Shown: positions 48,319-58,691 of the stretch, in pieces
How positions within the stretch are numbered: the first letter of the stretch is position 1
Layout: each line of letters starts with the position of its first letter
Source: Liolophura sinensis
Lineage: Eukaryota; Mollusca; Polyplacophora; Chitonida; Chitonidae
DNA length: 64,000 bases
Direction: 5' to 3'
Assembly (NCBI RefSeq): GCF_032854445.1
Contig: NW_027017964.1
Span: forward strand, 1-64,000
Translations under genes and position numbers: made by a program
Notes under the pieces: model-generated
What the model was told of the DNA's origin: nothing
Seen by the model: only the letters and a program-made list of their open reading frames with translations
Database searches by the model: none

Positions 48319-48456
48319 ATTTGACTGGAGTTTTACACCATCTCAGGAATGTTTCACTTTAATATACGACAGTGGTCAGCATTATGGTGGGAGAAAACGA
48401 TGGGCAGAGCCCGAGGGAAACCCACAACCATCCGCAGGTTGCTGGCAAAACCTCCC
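48319..48456 (-). mobile_element. SINE fragment, copy B
   Basis: Counterpart of 17,157-17,294. Confidence 0.8.
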
Positions 48457-48782
48457 AATAAAACTCACAAAAGAGATGATATAATAATATGTAGATATAT
48501 ACTTGTGTTTCCATGGTGATGTATGTGTATGCAATTAAATGTAGGTCTACTGAGATTTCAGTCATACAGGATGATGGTTTTCATATAAAAACTTAGATAC
48601 TCTATCCAGTTAGTTTACTGGGTAAAACTGTTCCTTGAAAAATACATCACGTGTCCCTACAGAAAACTCTTTCAATATATGTAGATAACAGTAGAATCAT
48701 CATTAGGAATTACACTTTCTGAATATAGCAGAGAATTCTAGTGCTGAAAATTGGCTGAGACATACACTGTATGCTGCATGGT

Positions 48783-48868
48783 TTTGAACCGTTGACCTCA
48801 GAGTCAGGCACAAAATTGTCAACCATACATGTCAACTGTTTAGACCACTTGACCAACAGGCTGCCCAG
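48783..48868 (-). mobile_element. tRNA-like SINE head, copy B
   Basis: Counterpart of 17,618-17,705. Confidence 0.5.
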
Positions 48869-48912
48869 AAAAATAGAAGGAAGTAGATGTATGTAGACTT
48901 TACGGCTAACAT

Positions 48913-49040
48913 GCATTACCCCCCTGATGATCAGAAATGAGACAGCTCCCTCAGTTCAATTCAAATGACATCAAAACCAGTCTGATATATTCACCTGAGA
49001 GAAATGTGTCATTTCTGATCATCAGAGAGTTAATTAATGC
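48913..49040. mobile_element. Foldback element, copy B
   Basis: Counterpart of 17,751-17,878 with both 17-bp arms intact. Confidence 0.6.
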
Positions 49041-49722
49041 AGCTTCGTCATCAAGTCTACCTGTCAACTACTATTTTTCACATAGTTGAAAAACCAGCTG
49101 TAAATTTCAGTGTCACTTAACTGGTTATTCACAGGCATTGCTTGTGGCTACTTGTTTACCTGACCATGACTCATGATCTGACTCAAGAACTTTTCACTTA
49201 AACAATATTGGCCAGTTCAAAGAGGAAACTGAAACGTCTGGAATAAACCACCAACCTTTGGCAAGTTTAAACTGGTGAACTTTCTCATGTGTCACTCAAG
49301 TCGTTTAATTATATTGGTGAAAGGCTAGCAGTTTATGGCACAACTTCATGTATGACCACACAAGAGAGTGCTGTTCATTGCACTCATTTCTCTGGTCACA
49401 TAGTGACCGAAAAAGAGTGACCCACCATACTGCTTTTAAAGATGTCATTTAAGTAGAAAGGCTCTACGATATTTATTTCTTTCTTTGGTTTCTGTTTCAC
49501 ATCATACTCAGGAATTTTTCATTTACAATGTACACAATGGTGGTTGTGTTTCATGATAGAGAAAACCACAGACCTTTGGCAAGTAACTGAGAAACTTTCC
49601 CACAGATTGTGATGATTGCAGATATGCACACCATACTGATGGAAGACAAGTGGCCATTCATGAGCCTTAGATTGCCCAAACTTGTGTTGATCACGTTCAC
49701 GCACGTCCTTGTTAATTATTAC

Positions 49723-50155
49723 CTTGCTGTGAAAGCTGGTTCAAATGTGACTGTGGTTTTGGTGGGTCATCCAGCTCTTGCTGCTCTCTGTGGTTACCCT
49801 GGTTACCAGGATTGTCACTGTTATTAAAAATATTCTCATAGTCCTTCTTAAATCTTTGAGGAACACGATCATAAATTTGTTTTGCTAAAATTTGTCCATC
49901 GCAATCATACACCGCTTTCACGAACTTTATAAAGGCATCCGGGTACAATCGTAACAGCACGTTCACCAGTTCTCGTGCCCCTTCAATGTCACCTTCTTGT
50001 TTACATCTTCGTTCAATACGCTGGCTATCCTCAATAGGAATTGCGTCCCTCATCTGAGATAGAATTTGCATGGGCGCAATTTTGCGCTGAATTTCAGCCT
50101 GCATGTCACGCAGTATACGTTCATGATAATGTAGCCCATCACGAGCCATCTTCAT
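49723..50155 (-). CDS. Gene B CARD exon (start of coding region)
   Basis: 433 nt, acceptor 'tcatttttcag' immediately before ATG, donor 'gtaataatt' in phase 1. Codons about 8-98 form a CARD: 'ERILRDMQAEIQRKI' (helix 1 with the usual kink), 'APMQILSQM', 'EDSQRIERRC', 'DIEGARELVNVLLRLYPDAF', 'KAVYDCDGQILAKQIYDRVP'. A polar Asn/Gln/Pro linker follows to codon 144. At sites where it differs from gene A it usually agrees with exon C, so it looks like the conserved copy. It joins in phase to E2, E3, E4, E5, E6 and the terminal exon to give 1,030 codons. The likely role is CARD-CARD adaptor signalling inside the cell; no signal peptide or membrane span is visible. Upstream non-coding exons were not found. 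Confidence 0.87.
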
Positions 50156-50206
50156 CTGAAAAATGACAAAATAATTTTATCAACTGACTCCTGATCCAAT
50201 GATGAC

Positions 50207-51030
50207 TAATGAACCTAGTGACGACAGCGATGACTGAGCTACAAATTGATGGCTGAACTACATAGTGATGGCTGAACTACGTAGTGACGACAGCGATGAA
50301 TGAGCTACAAATTAATGGCTGAACTACATAGTGATGGCTGAACTACGTAGTGACAACAGCGATGAATGAGCTACAAATTAATGGCTGAACTACATAGTGA
50401 TGGCTGAACTATGTAGTCATGACAGCGATGACTGAGCTACAAATTAATAGCTGAACTATATAGTGATGGCTGAACTACATAGTGATGACAGCGATGACTG
50501 ACCTACAAATTAATGGCTGAACTACATAGTGATGACTGAACTACATAGTGATGACAAAACTACATGTGATGACTGAAGTACAGAGTGATGTCTGAATTAC
50601 AGTAATGACTGAACTACATAGTGATGACATTGATGACTAAGCTACAAATTATTGGCTAAACTACATAGTGATGTCTGAACTACACAGTGATGACAAAACT
50701 ACATGTAGTTGTGACTGAAGTAAAGAGTGATGACTGAATTACAGAGTGATGACTGAGCTTCATAGAACTGTAAAATGACTGCATGGACTATAAACTGATG
50801 ACTGAACTAAATAATCATTGGCGGTTGAAATATGTAAAATGAGGGCTGAAAAACACCGTGATTACTGGCCTATATAATGGTACTTGGACTACATAGTCAT
50901 GACTGGCCTATATAATGGTAATTGGACTACATGGTTATGACTGGCCTATATAATAGTAACTGGACTACATAGTGATGACTGGCCTATATAATGATAATTG
51001 GATGATTGAACAACATAATGATGACAAACC
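50207..51030. repeat. Degenerate short repeats, copy B
   Basis: Counterpart of 21,585-22,440, slightly shorter at the 'ggcctatataatggtaattg' part. Confidence 0.85.
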
Positions 51031-51059
51031 TACAATGTGACTGTAAGGACAGGCCTGCA

Positions 51060-52728
51060 TAAAGAAGACTGAACTACACACATGTAGTTATGACTTAGGC
51101 CTGTATGTAACCACATAATGCTGATGTCTACACTATATACTTTTGTGAAATACACACATGTAGTTATGAATTAGGTCTGTAACCACATATTGCTGATGTC
51201 TACACTACATACAGTGATGACTGAACTACAAATGTAGTTATGACTCAGGCCTATATATAACAACATAATGCTGATGTCTACACTACATACAATGATGACT
51301 AAACTACACACAAGTAGTTACGACGTAGGCCTGTATGTAACCACATAATGCTGATGTCTACACTACATACAGTAATGACTAAACTACACACATGTAGTTA
51401 TGACTTAAGCCTATATGTAACCACATAATGCTGATGCCTACACTACATACAGTGATGACTAAACTACACACATGTAGTTATGACTTAAGCCTATATGTAA
51501 CCACATAATGCTGATGTCTACACTACATACAGTGATGACTGAACTACAAATGTAGTTATGACTTAGGCCTATATGTAACCATATAAGGCTGATGTCTACA
51601 CTACATACAGTGATGACTGAACTACAGACATGTAGTTATGACTTAGGCCTGTATGTAATCACATAATGCTGATGTCTACACTACATACAGTGATGACTGA
51701 ACTACACACATGTAGTTATGACTTAAGCCTATATGTAACCACATAATGCTGATGTCTACACTACATACAGTGATGACTGAACTACACACATGTAGTTATG
51801 ACTTAGGCCTGTATGTAACCACATAATGCTGATGTCTACACTACATACAGTGATGACTGAACTACACACATGTAGTTATGACTTAGGCCTGTATGTAACC
51901 ACATAATGCTGATGTCTACTCTACATACAGTGATGACTGAACTACACACATGTAGTTATGACTTAAGCCTATATGTAACCACATAATGCTGATGTCTACA
52001 CTACATACAGTGATGACTGAACTACACACATGTAGTTATGACTTAGGCCTGTATGTAACCACATAATGCTGATGTCTACACTACATACAGTGAGACTGAA
52101 CTACACACATGTAGTTATGACTTAGGCCTGTATGTAACCATATAATGCTGATGTCTACACTACATACAGTGATGACTGAACTACACACATGTAGTTATGA
52201 CTTAGGCCTGTATGTAATCACATAATGCTGATGTCTACTCTACATACAGTGATGACTGAACTACACACATGTAGTTATGACTTAAGCCTATATGTAACCA
52301 CATAATGCTGATGTCTACACTACATACAGTGATGACTGAACTACACACATGTAGTTATGACTTAGGCCTGTATGTAACCACATAATGCTGATGTCTACAC
52401 TACATACAGTGATGACTGAACTACACACATGTAGTTATGACTTAGGCCTGTATGTAACCACATAATGCTGATGTCTACTCTACATACAGTGATGACTGAA
52501 CTACACACATGTAGTTATGACTTAAGCCTATATGTAACCACATAATGCTGATGTCTACACTACATACAGTGATGACTGAACTACACACATGGAGTTATGA
52601 CTTAGGCCTGTACGTAACCACATAATGCTGATGTCTACACTACATACAGTGAGACTGAACTACACACATGTAGTTATGACTTAGGCCTGTATGTAACCAT
52701 ATAATGCTGATGTCTACACTACATACAG
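51060..52728. repeat. 80-bp tandem array, copy B
   Basis: About 21 units. A block of three units (about 240 bp) carrying 'gtctactctacatacag' and 'cttaagcctatatgtaacca' recurs several times, giving a higher-order period not obvious in copy A. Confidence 0.95.
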
Positions 52729-52910
52729 TACATGTAGCTGGTACATGTAGCTGGTACATGTAGCTGGTACATGTAGCTGGTACAAGTAGCTGGTACATGT
52801 AGCTGGTACATGTAGCTGGTACAAGTAGCTGGTACATGTAGCTGGTACATGTAGCTGGTACAAGTAGCTGGTACATGTAGCTGGTACATGTAGCTGGTAC
52901 ATGTAGCTGG
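52729..52910. repeat. 13-bp array, 14 units, copy B
   Basis: Fourteen units of 'tacatgtagctgg' with three carrying 'tacaagtagctgg' at regular spacing. Confidence 0.97.
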
Positions 52911-54197
52911 AAACCACCTTCTAATGAACCTTGCTGTGGTTCTCGTCTAGTCTATATATTTCATTTTTCTGGTGCTTTATATTTAATAAGAATACATGTA
53001 GTCTACAAACCACTAAAACCTTAAAATATTTCCAACATCCGCCATGTTTTGAATTCTGCCTTCCGCCAGTCCCCGCAAGGTATGTGCTAAGTTCAACTTG
53101 CTCGATTCAGATGTTTAAAAGACTGGTATTACTGTGAAAAAATGACTTGCTGGGTTCGAGATGTGATGTTTAGTGGAAATGTCTGTGTGGTGCTAAATAA
53201 GACAGATGCTGGGTGTAGTCCTACTTGATACCTCCTTTGCTCTGATATTTTGACGTCACTATACAATATTTGGGTGCGTACATTTACTGTTTATGGAATA
53301 GTGCCAGAATTCCGCCACCTCGCACCTCTTGCACCTATCGTTTGTCTTCTACAAAAGCACAAATCTCCACAAATATAAGTTCTAACCTTTCGGCAGCCAC
53401 GCATTTATTCCTCAGCAGCCAATCGGTCTTGAGGGTTATCGCTGATTCCCCCCACATTACATGTGGGTGACTATCATCGCGTCACAGCTATATCATTGCA
53501 CCCGTTTTCACAGTTTTACCTTCTCGTGGTAGGGTGATTCGTTCATCTGCCTGATTAGAATTCTGACAAATACATGTTCAGTGCTCAATTTACGCAGCCT
53601 TCTGGTAGGTTATACCGTGACTATATAAGAATCTGGTGGTTCCAACAATTATTGTGACAGTTTACCAGTAACTTACGTATTTTACTTATTGTTATACTTA
53701 CTCACTAGGAAAAAGATGGCGAATACGATCGCGAGAGTCTCACATGTAAATGATGTAGATGTCTGGGTAGACGTACATCGTGTGCTAATCAGTTAGTATA
53801 GAGTACATCGCAGATTACATTTCCAGAAACAAACCTCATACTTTCCAAGCGGCGCTCGCGTATCTTTGACAGAAGTCACCAGTTGTGAAAAATGTCTTTA
53901 CTTCCGATGAGTTGCGCAAGTCAGCTGTCAAAACATGGTGACGTAAATCCTCGGCCCAAGTTACTTTCGTTTTCGATCACGTTAATATGTGTGGAAGAGT
54001 TGTCTCCCCTGATCTCCATCTGATAATAAATTTGACTTTTTGGGATTATTTTTATTATTTTTTTTTTTCTTTTATTATTTTTTTTAGGTCAGTTCTACAT
54101 TTCAACAAATCCTGTGCGTCAAGACTCTATAAATGTACAAGAACTACATTATAAGACATCATATCGGAAGTGTTGTCACTTCTGTGCGCAGTCTTAC
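52911..54197. other. Upstream flank of gene B, no exon recognised
   Basis: Counterpart of 24,495-25,785. Candidate region for the gene B promoter and 5' UTR exon; no element could be fixed. Confidence 0.45.
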
Positions 54198-54361
54198 ACC
54201 AGCTCAGTAGCTACCGGTATGTAGGCCTATACGGTGTCTGGCCGACCTCACCGTGTTTTCTCAATCTAAACACCCATTAACTGTCGGCTTTTACATGTAA
54301 AAAAACACTAGGACTATGTAGGGCTGTAGTGTGCACATACATGCTGGGGTATAACAACTTT

Positions 54362-54400
54362 GTGGGTCGGGTCGTGGCCGAGTGGTTACAAGGTGCTTCA
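54362..54400 (+). mobile_element. tRNA-like SINE head fragment
   Basis: 'gggtcgtggccgagtggtta' has the box A pattern TGGCNNAGTGG. No box B follows, so it is a truncated head, not a tRNA gene. Confidence 0.4.
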
Positions 54401-54527
54401 TTTTCAAGATTAAAAAAGCTAAAATATGAAATAAAATCCATCAGACATCAACTGAAACGTAGATTGTTTAAAGAGTGTTAAAGACTTTCAGTTTCGTGAA
54501 TTAAGGGCATGCAGTGTTCGTACATGT

Positions 54528-54651
54528 GAGTCCAGCTCATGCTGGCTTCCTCTCCGGCCGTAAGTGGGAAGGTCTTCCAGCAACCTGCGGATGGTCGTTG
54601 GTTTCCCCTCGGTTCTGCCCGGTTTCCTCCCACCAATCAAATATATATAAA
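54528..54651 (+). mobile_element. SINE fragment, body
   Basis: 'gctggcttcctctccggccg' through 'ggtttcctcccaccaatcaa', with an internal deletion that removes most of the tail. Confidence 0.85.
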
Positions 54652-55061
54652 AAGAATATAAACAAATTATGTAAGTCTACTCACAAATATGTGTTTATGT
54701 TGCATTGTTTCAAGTTTAACCCTTAAGGTACGTATCTGCCTGCTACCCGTGAATTATCCTGCCGCCCATCTTGACGAAAGACGACCAATAAATATAATCA
54801 TACTTACTATAACAACAATTATTTACCTATTACTGAATGATGAATCCAAAAGTCCATACAGCATTAAACATTAAATTATTTCAAATTATATACCTCCAAT
54901 CTTTCATTACCTCATGCGAATGTTTCCATTGTCTTACATATTCACACTTCTACAACCTAACTTGAGTATTGTATATCTTCTTTTTCTATATATTTTTGTC
55001 ATATATCCACCAGAACATGTCGGTATAGTTGTATGGTAAATTTTTCACTAATATTTTTTTT

Positions 55062-55206
55062 TCAAGAATATTTCACTAATACGACGTCGGCCAGCATTAT
55101 GATGGAAGGAACCCGGAAGTACCTGAGGGAAACCCACGACTATCCGCAGGTCGCTGGAAGACCTTCCCCACGAACGACTGGAGAGGAAGCCAGAATGAGC
55201 TCGGCC
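55062..55206 (-). mobile_element. SINE fragment without head
   Basis: On the minus strand 'gagctcattctggcttcctc' through 'cataatgctggccgacgtcg' and 'gaaatattcttga'. Confidence 0.85.
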
Positions 55207-55937
55207 ACCTACACCTTATAAGCCATTGCCTTACTGTGTTTTTTTTCTTCAATAAATGTACGTCTAAAGCAATTCTATGGCAGGCATACTGATGGGAGAA
55301 CAATATTTCAGTAAAAAAAAAGCTATTCCAACATTTATTGTCGTGTTTAGAGTTGGAAAAACGTTGGTGGGACGTTGGTTCAAACCCATTCTGAGAGAGG
55401 GTATATTTTCTTCATTCCCTAATTGATTCCATAGTTCTCGGCGTCTTGATGAGAAGACGTCACTTTCTTGTGCGAAGTTCTTATAAATGTAATTCGCAGC
55501 CTTCCACAACAGTCAAATAAACAACAGTCAAATAAATAAACAGATGAGCAAATATATAAACAAAATAAATAAATGAGCAAATAAACAAAAGGAACAAATA
55601 AACAAACAAACAAAATGAAATATCAATGCACTTGTATGCTTCTGTATTTTCCCATGCAGCCTAGTTGTCTATATAGAAAGTTGAGCAGCAACGCTTACTG
55701 TCCACGAAGCTCTGTCTTCTTCAGACAGACAGCCAGAGGCAAGTTTTAAGCAATTTCCGGTAACTAAAATTATTTTGATTTTTAAGAACCTTTTTTCTCA
55801 GTGAAGCAGATCCCCCTTCCCTCTCCCCCTATGCAGTTTCTCCCCGTACGTATACAAAACTGGACATTGATGAGTATGGGAGCTTCAAACCTAACCGTTT
55901 TTGCATATAGTTTATTTAGCTGTGTGCATAGAATATG
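55207..55937. other. Unique DNA, AAATAAA-rich
   Basis: Contains a run of AAATAAAC-like repeats at about 55,515-55,620. No exon with splice context found. Confidence 0.5.
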
Positions 55938-57050
55938 AAAAATACAGAATACATGTACATAAACCACCAAAATACAGAGTACATGTACATAAACCACCAA
56001 AATACAGAATACATGCACATAAACCACTAAAATACAGAATACATGTACATAAACCACCAAAATACAGAATACATGTACATAAACCACCAAAATACAGAAT
56101 ACCTGTACATAAACCACCAAAATACAGAGTACATGTACATAAACCACTAAAATACAGAATACATGTACATAAACCACTAAAATACAGAGTACATGTACAT
56201 AAACCACCAAAATACAGAATACATGTACATAAACCACTAAAATACAGAATACATGTACATAAACCACTAAAATACAGAATACATGTACATAAACCACCAA
56301 AATACAGAATGCATGCACATAAACCACTAAAATACAGAATACATGTACATAAACCACCAAAATACAGAATACATGTACATAAACCACTAAAATACAGAAT
56401 ACATGTACATAAACCACTAAAATACAGAGTACATGTACATAAACCACCAAAATACAGAATACATGTACATAAACCACCAAAATACAGAATACATGTACAT
56501 AAACCACTAAAATACAGAATACATGTACATAAACCACCAAAATACAGAATGCATGCACATAAACCACTAAAATACAGAATACATGTACATAAACCACCAA
56601 AATACAGAATACATGTACATAAACCACTAAAATACAGAATACATGTACATAAACCACTAAAATACAGAATACCTGTACATAAACCACCAAAATACAGAGT
56701 ACATATACATAAACCACTAAAATACAGAATACATGTACATAAACCACCAAAATACAGAATACATGTACATAAACCACTAAAATACAGAATACCTGTACAT
56801 AAACCACCAAAATGCAGAGTACATGTACATAAACCACTAAAATACAGAATACATGTACATAAACCACTAAAATACAGAATACATGTACATAAACCACTAA
56901 AATACAGAGTACATGTACATAACCACTAAAATACAGAATACATGTACATAAACCACTAAAATACAGAATACCTGTACATAAACCACCAAAATACAGAATA
57001 CATATACATAAACCACCAAAATGCAGAATACATGTACATAAACCACTAAA
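55938..57050. repeat. 30-bp tandem array
   Basis: About 37 copies of a 30-bp unit containing 'acatgtacataaaccaccaa' and 'aatacagaat'. Because 30 is divisible by three, both strands show long open frames (to 371 codons) with a 10-residue repeat. These are not supported as genes. A block of about 240 bp with the 'gcatgcacat' variant recurs twice (about 56,310 and 56,550). Confidence 0.96.
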
Positions 57051-57117
57051 ATAAGAAAAAATGGTAATATTCGTGGGAGGCGATCATGTATTAACGAACT
57101 ACGCCTTGCAATGACTG

Positions 57118-57262
57118 ACTGATTGATTGGTTGATTTATTACATTGGTGTCTCGTGGTGCACTCAACAATATTTCATTTATACGACGGCAGCCAACATTA
57201 TATGATGGGAGGAAACCAAGGAGAGGCCAGGCGAAGCCGACGATCATCCGTGGTGAGGCCGG
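57118..57262 (-). mobile_element. Diverged SINE fragment
   Basis: The minus strand has 'cataatgttggctgccgtcg' and 'gaaatattgttgagtgcacc', with the tail in 'aaatcaaccaatcaatcag'. Confidence 0.75.
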
Positions 57263-57663
57263 GGGAAGAGTAAACTGCAAGACCGTAGCTATAGCTTGGA
57301 GAAATATGTGAATCCAGATATTCAGTGTGTTGCAACTTACGCATCGGTATACTTACCTCTATGTAACTGTGAGTAATTGATGACTTTTGCTTCTTTTGTT
57401 TATTGGAAGAACTCCTGGCACCGTCTAGTCATATATAGTCTGACAGGTGCGCTCTTTGTATCACAAAAAGGGGGACTGGTTTGTTGTCTCTCTCCTCGTG
57501 TGGACGCGTGTATAGAATGCTATCTAGAAGTCAAACGTGGGTTAAATGTCGGCTGCGTATTAAGTTGAGGCAACTTGTTACATCGCACATTTGTATATAC
57601 AGGTATGTATGCTAGGAGGTTAACGTCGTACTTAACAATTTTTCAGTCATATGACGACGAGAC

Positions 57664-57906
57664 GTCATTATTTATTTATTTGATTGGTGTTTTACGACGT
57701 AATCAAGAATATTTCATACCGGTACGACAACGCCCAGCATTTTGGCGAGAGAAAATCTATCCAGGGGAAACCCACGACCATCAGCAGGTAGCTGAAAGAC
57801 TTTCCCAGGAACGATCGGAAAGGAAGCCAGCATGAACTGGACTTGAACTCACAGCCAGTCATTACGGCTCGCTGGCAAGCTAACCGCCTCTGCCATGGAG
57901 GCCCCC
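57664..57906 (-). mobile_element. Full-length SINE
   Basis: The minus strand has the head 'gggggcctccatggcagagg', 'gcgagccgtaatgactggct', box B-like 'gctgtgagttcaagtcc', the standard body and an AAATAAAT tail. Confidence 0.9.
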
Positions 57907-57914
57907 GAAGAGTC

Positions 57915-58085
57915 AGTGGGTATGTGTACATATACTGTGCCTCCTTGTTGCAGGGTGAGTCCATGCCCATCAGTGCTGGGCGCCAAGCGAAGCAACAAGA
58001 AGTACCATTTTTAAAGTTTTTGGTATGACCCGACCCGAGTTTGATCCGGGACTCTCCCGACTTTGAGTCGGACGCTCTACTCATT
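57915..58085 (-). mobile_element. Second SINE family, truncated tRNA-like head
   Basis: The minus strand reads 'agtagagcgtccgactcaaa' and 'gtcgggagagtcccggatca', giving a 5-bp anticodon-like stem and a T-arm-like stem, then 'gtcataccaaaaacttta' and 'cttcgcttggcgcccagca'. The acceptor stem and 5' half of the D arm are missing. The body resembles a SINE type I recall from bivalves. Not a functional tRNA. Confidence 0.6.
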
Positions 58086-58123
58086 TGTATAAGATTGAAT
58101 AATCAAGTAAATGCAGTCATGCA

Positions 58124-58214
58124 TGGGTTTCCCCGGGCTCTATCCGGTTTCCTCCCACCATAATGCTGGCCGACGTCGTATGTGTGAAATATTCCTGATT
58201 GCAGCATTTATTTA
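58124..58214 (+). mobile_element. Short SINE fragment
   Basis: 'ccggtttcctcccaccataa' to 'gaaatattcctgattgcagc'. Confidence 0.8.
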
Positions 58215-58516
58215 AGATGTAATTAAATATAACATCATAATGATGCCAAATTTTCCCCTGATACGATGGTTGTCTCTTTTGGGCATTGTTGCCTCAGTTA
58301 CGGTATTATTCTAAATGTTCAATAAATGGTTAAATAGTAGCAAATTACATAAATTAATTAATTTATTTGATTAGTGTTTAAAGCCGTACCCCTCGAATCC
58401 CCTCGAATAAAGCCGATCGGAAAACTAAATATTTTGAATGGATTTACCTCCATTCATAATCAATAAAAATATATTAAAGCTGTTTTGTCGGATAAACCTT
58501 ATATGCCGGTACCTCA

Positions 58517-58522
58517 TTTATT
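58517..58522 (-). terminator. Possible polyadenylation signal of gene D
   Basis: 'tttatt' on the plus strand gives AATAAA on the minus strand, about 170 bp past the gene D stop codon. Confidence 0.35.
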
Positions 58523-58691
58523 AACTTTCACTCACTTTAGAGTCTTACAACCCCCGTGTTATATAGGTACAATTTACATCTTACATCAGGCGAGTAGCAG
58601 ATCAAGAGGCATCAAGGTGATGAAATATTTACTTGTGGCTTAGCGTGCTATTGACGTCAGCTAAAAATACCGACCCCGGACCTCACGTGGG

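Larger units (their letters stand above)
40713..54197. repeat. Segmental duplication, copy B
   Basis: Partner of 9,389-25,785. It carries exons E5, E4, E3, E2 and the CARD exon of gene B. It has a single copy of the 2.5-kb unit and lacks about 78 bp near 49,377 that copy A has at about 20,677-20,755. Confidence 0.95.

Noticed and set aside
52640-52917. Minus-strand frames with a YQLLVPATCTS repeat
   Set aside because: Translation of the 13-bp array, whose period makes all frames equivalent.
55782-56929. Hydrophobic 371-codon minus frame and 342-codon plus frame
   Set aside because: Pure 30-bp repeat translated on either strand. Apparent membrane character is an effect of the unit.
58022-58085. 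tRNA-Leu(CAA)-like gene
   Set aside because: Lacks the acceptor stem and part of the D arm, and runs directly into a SINE body.
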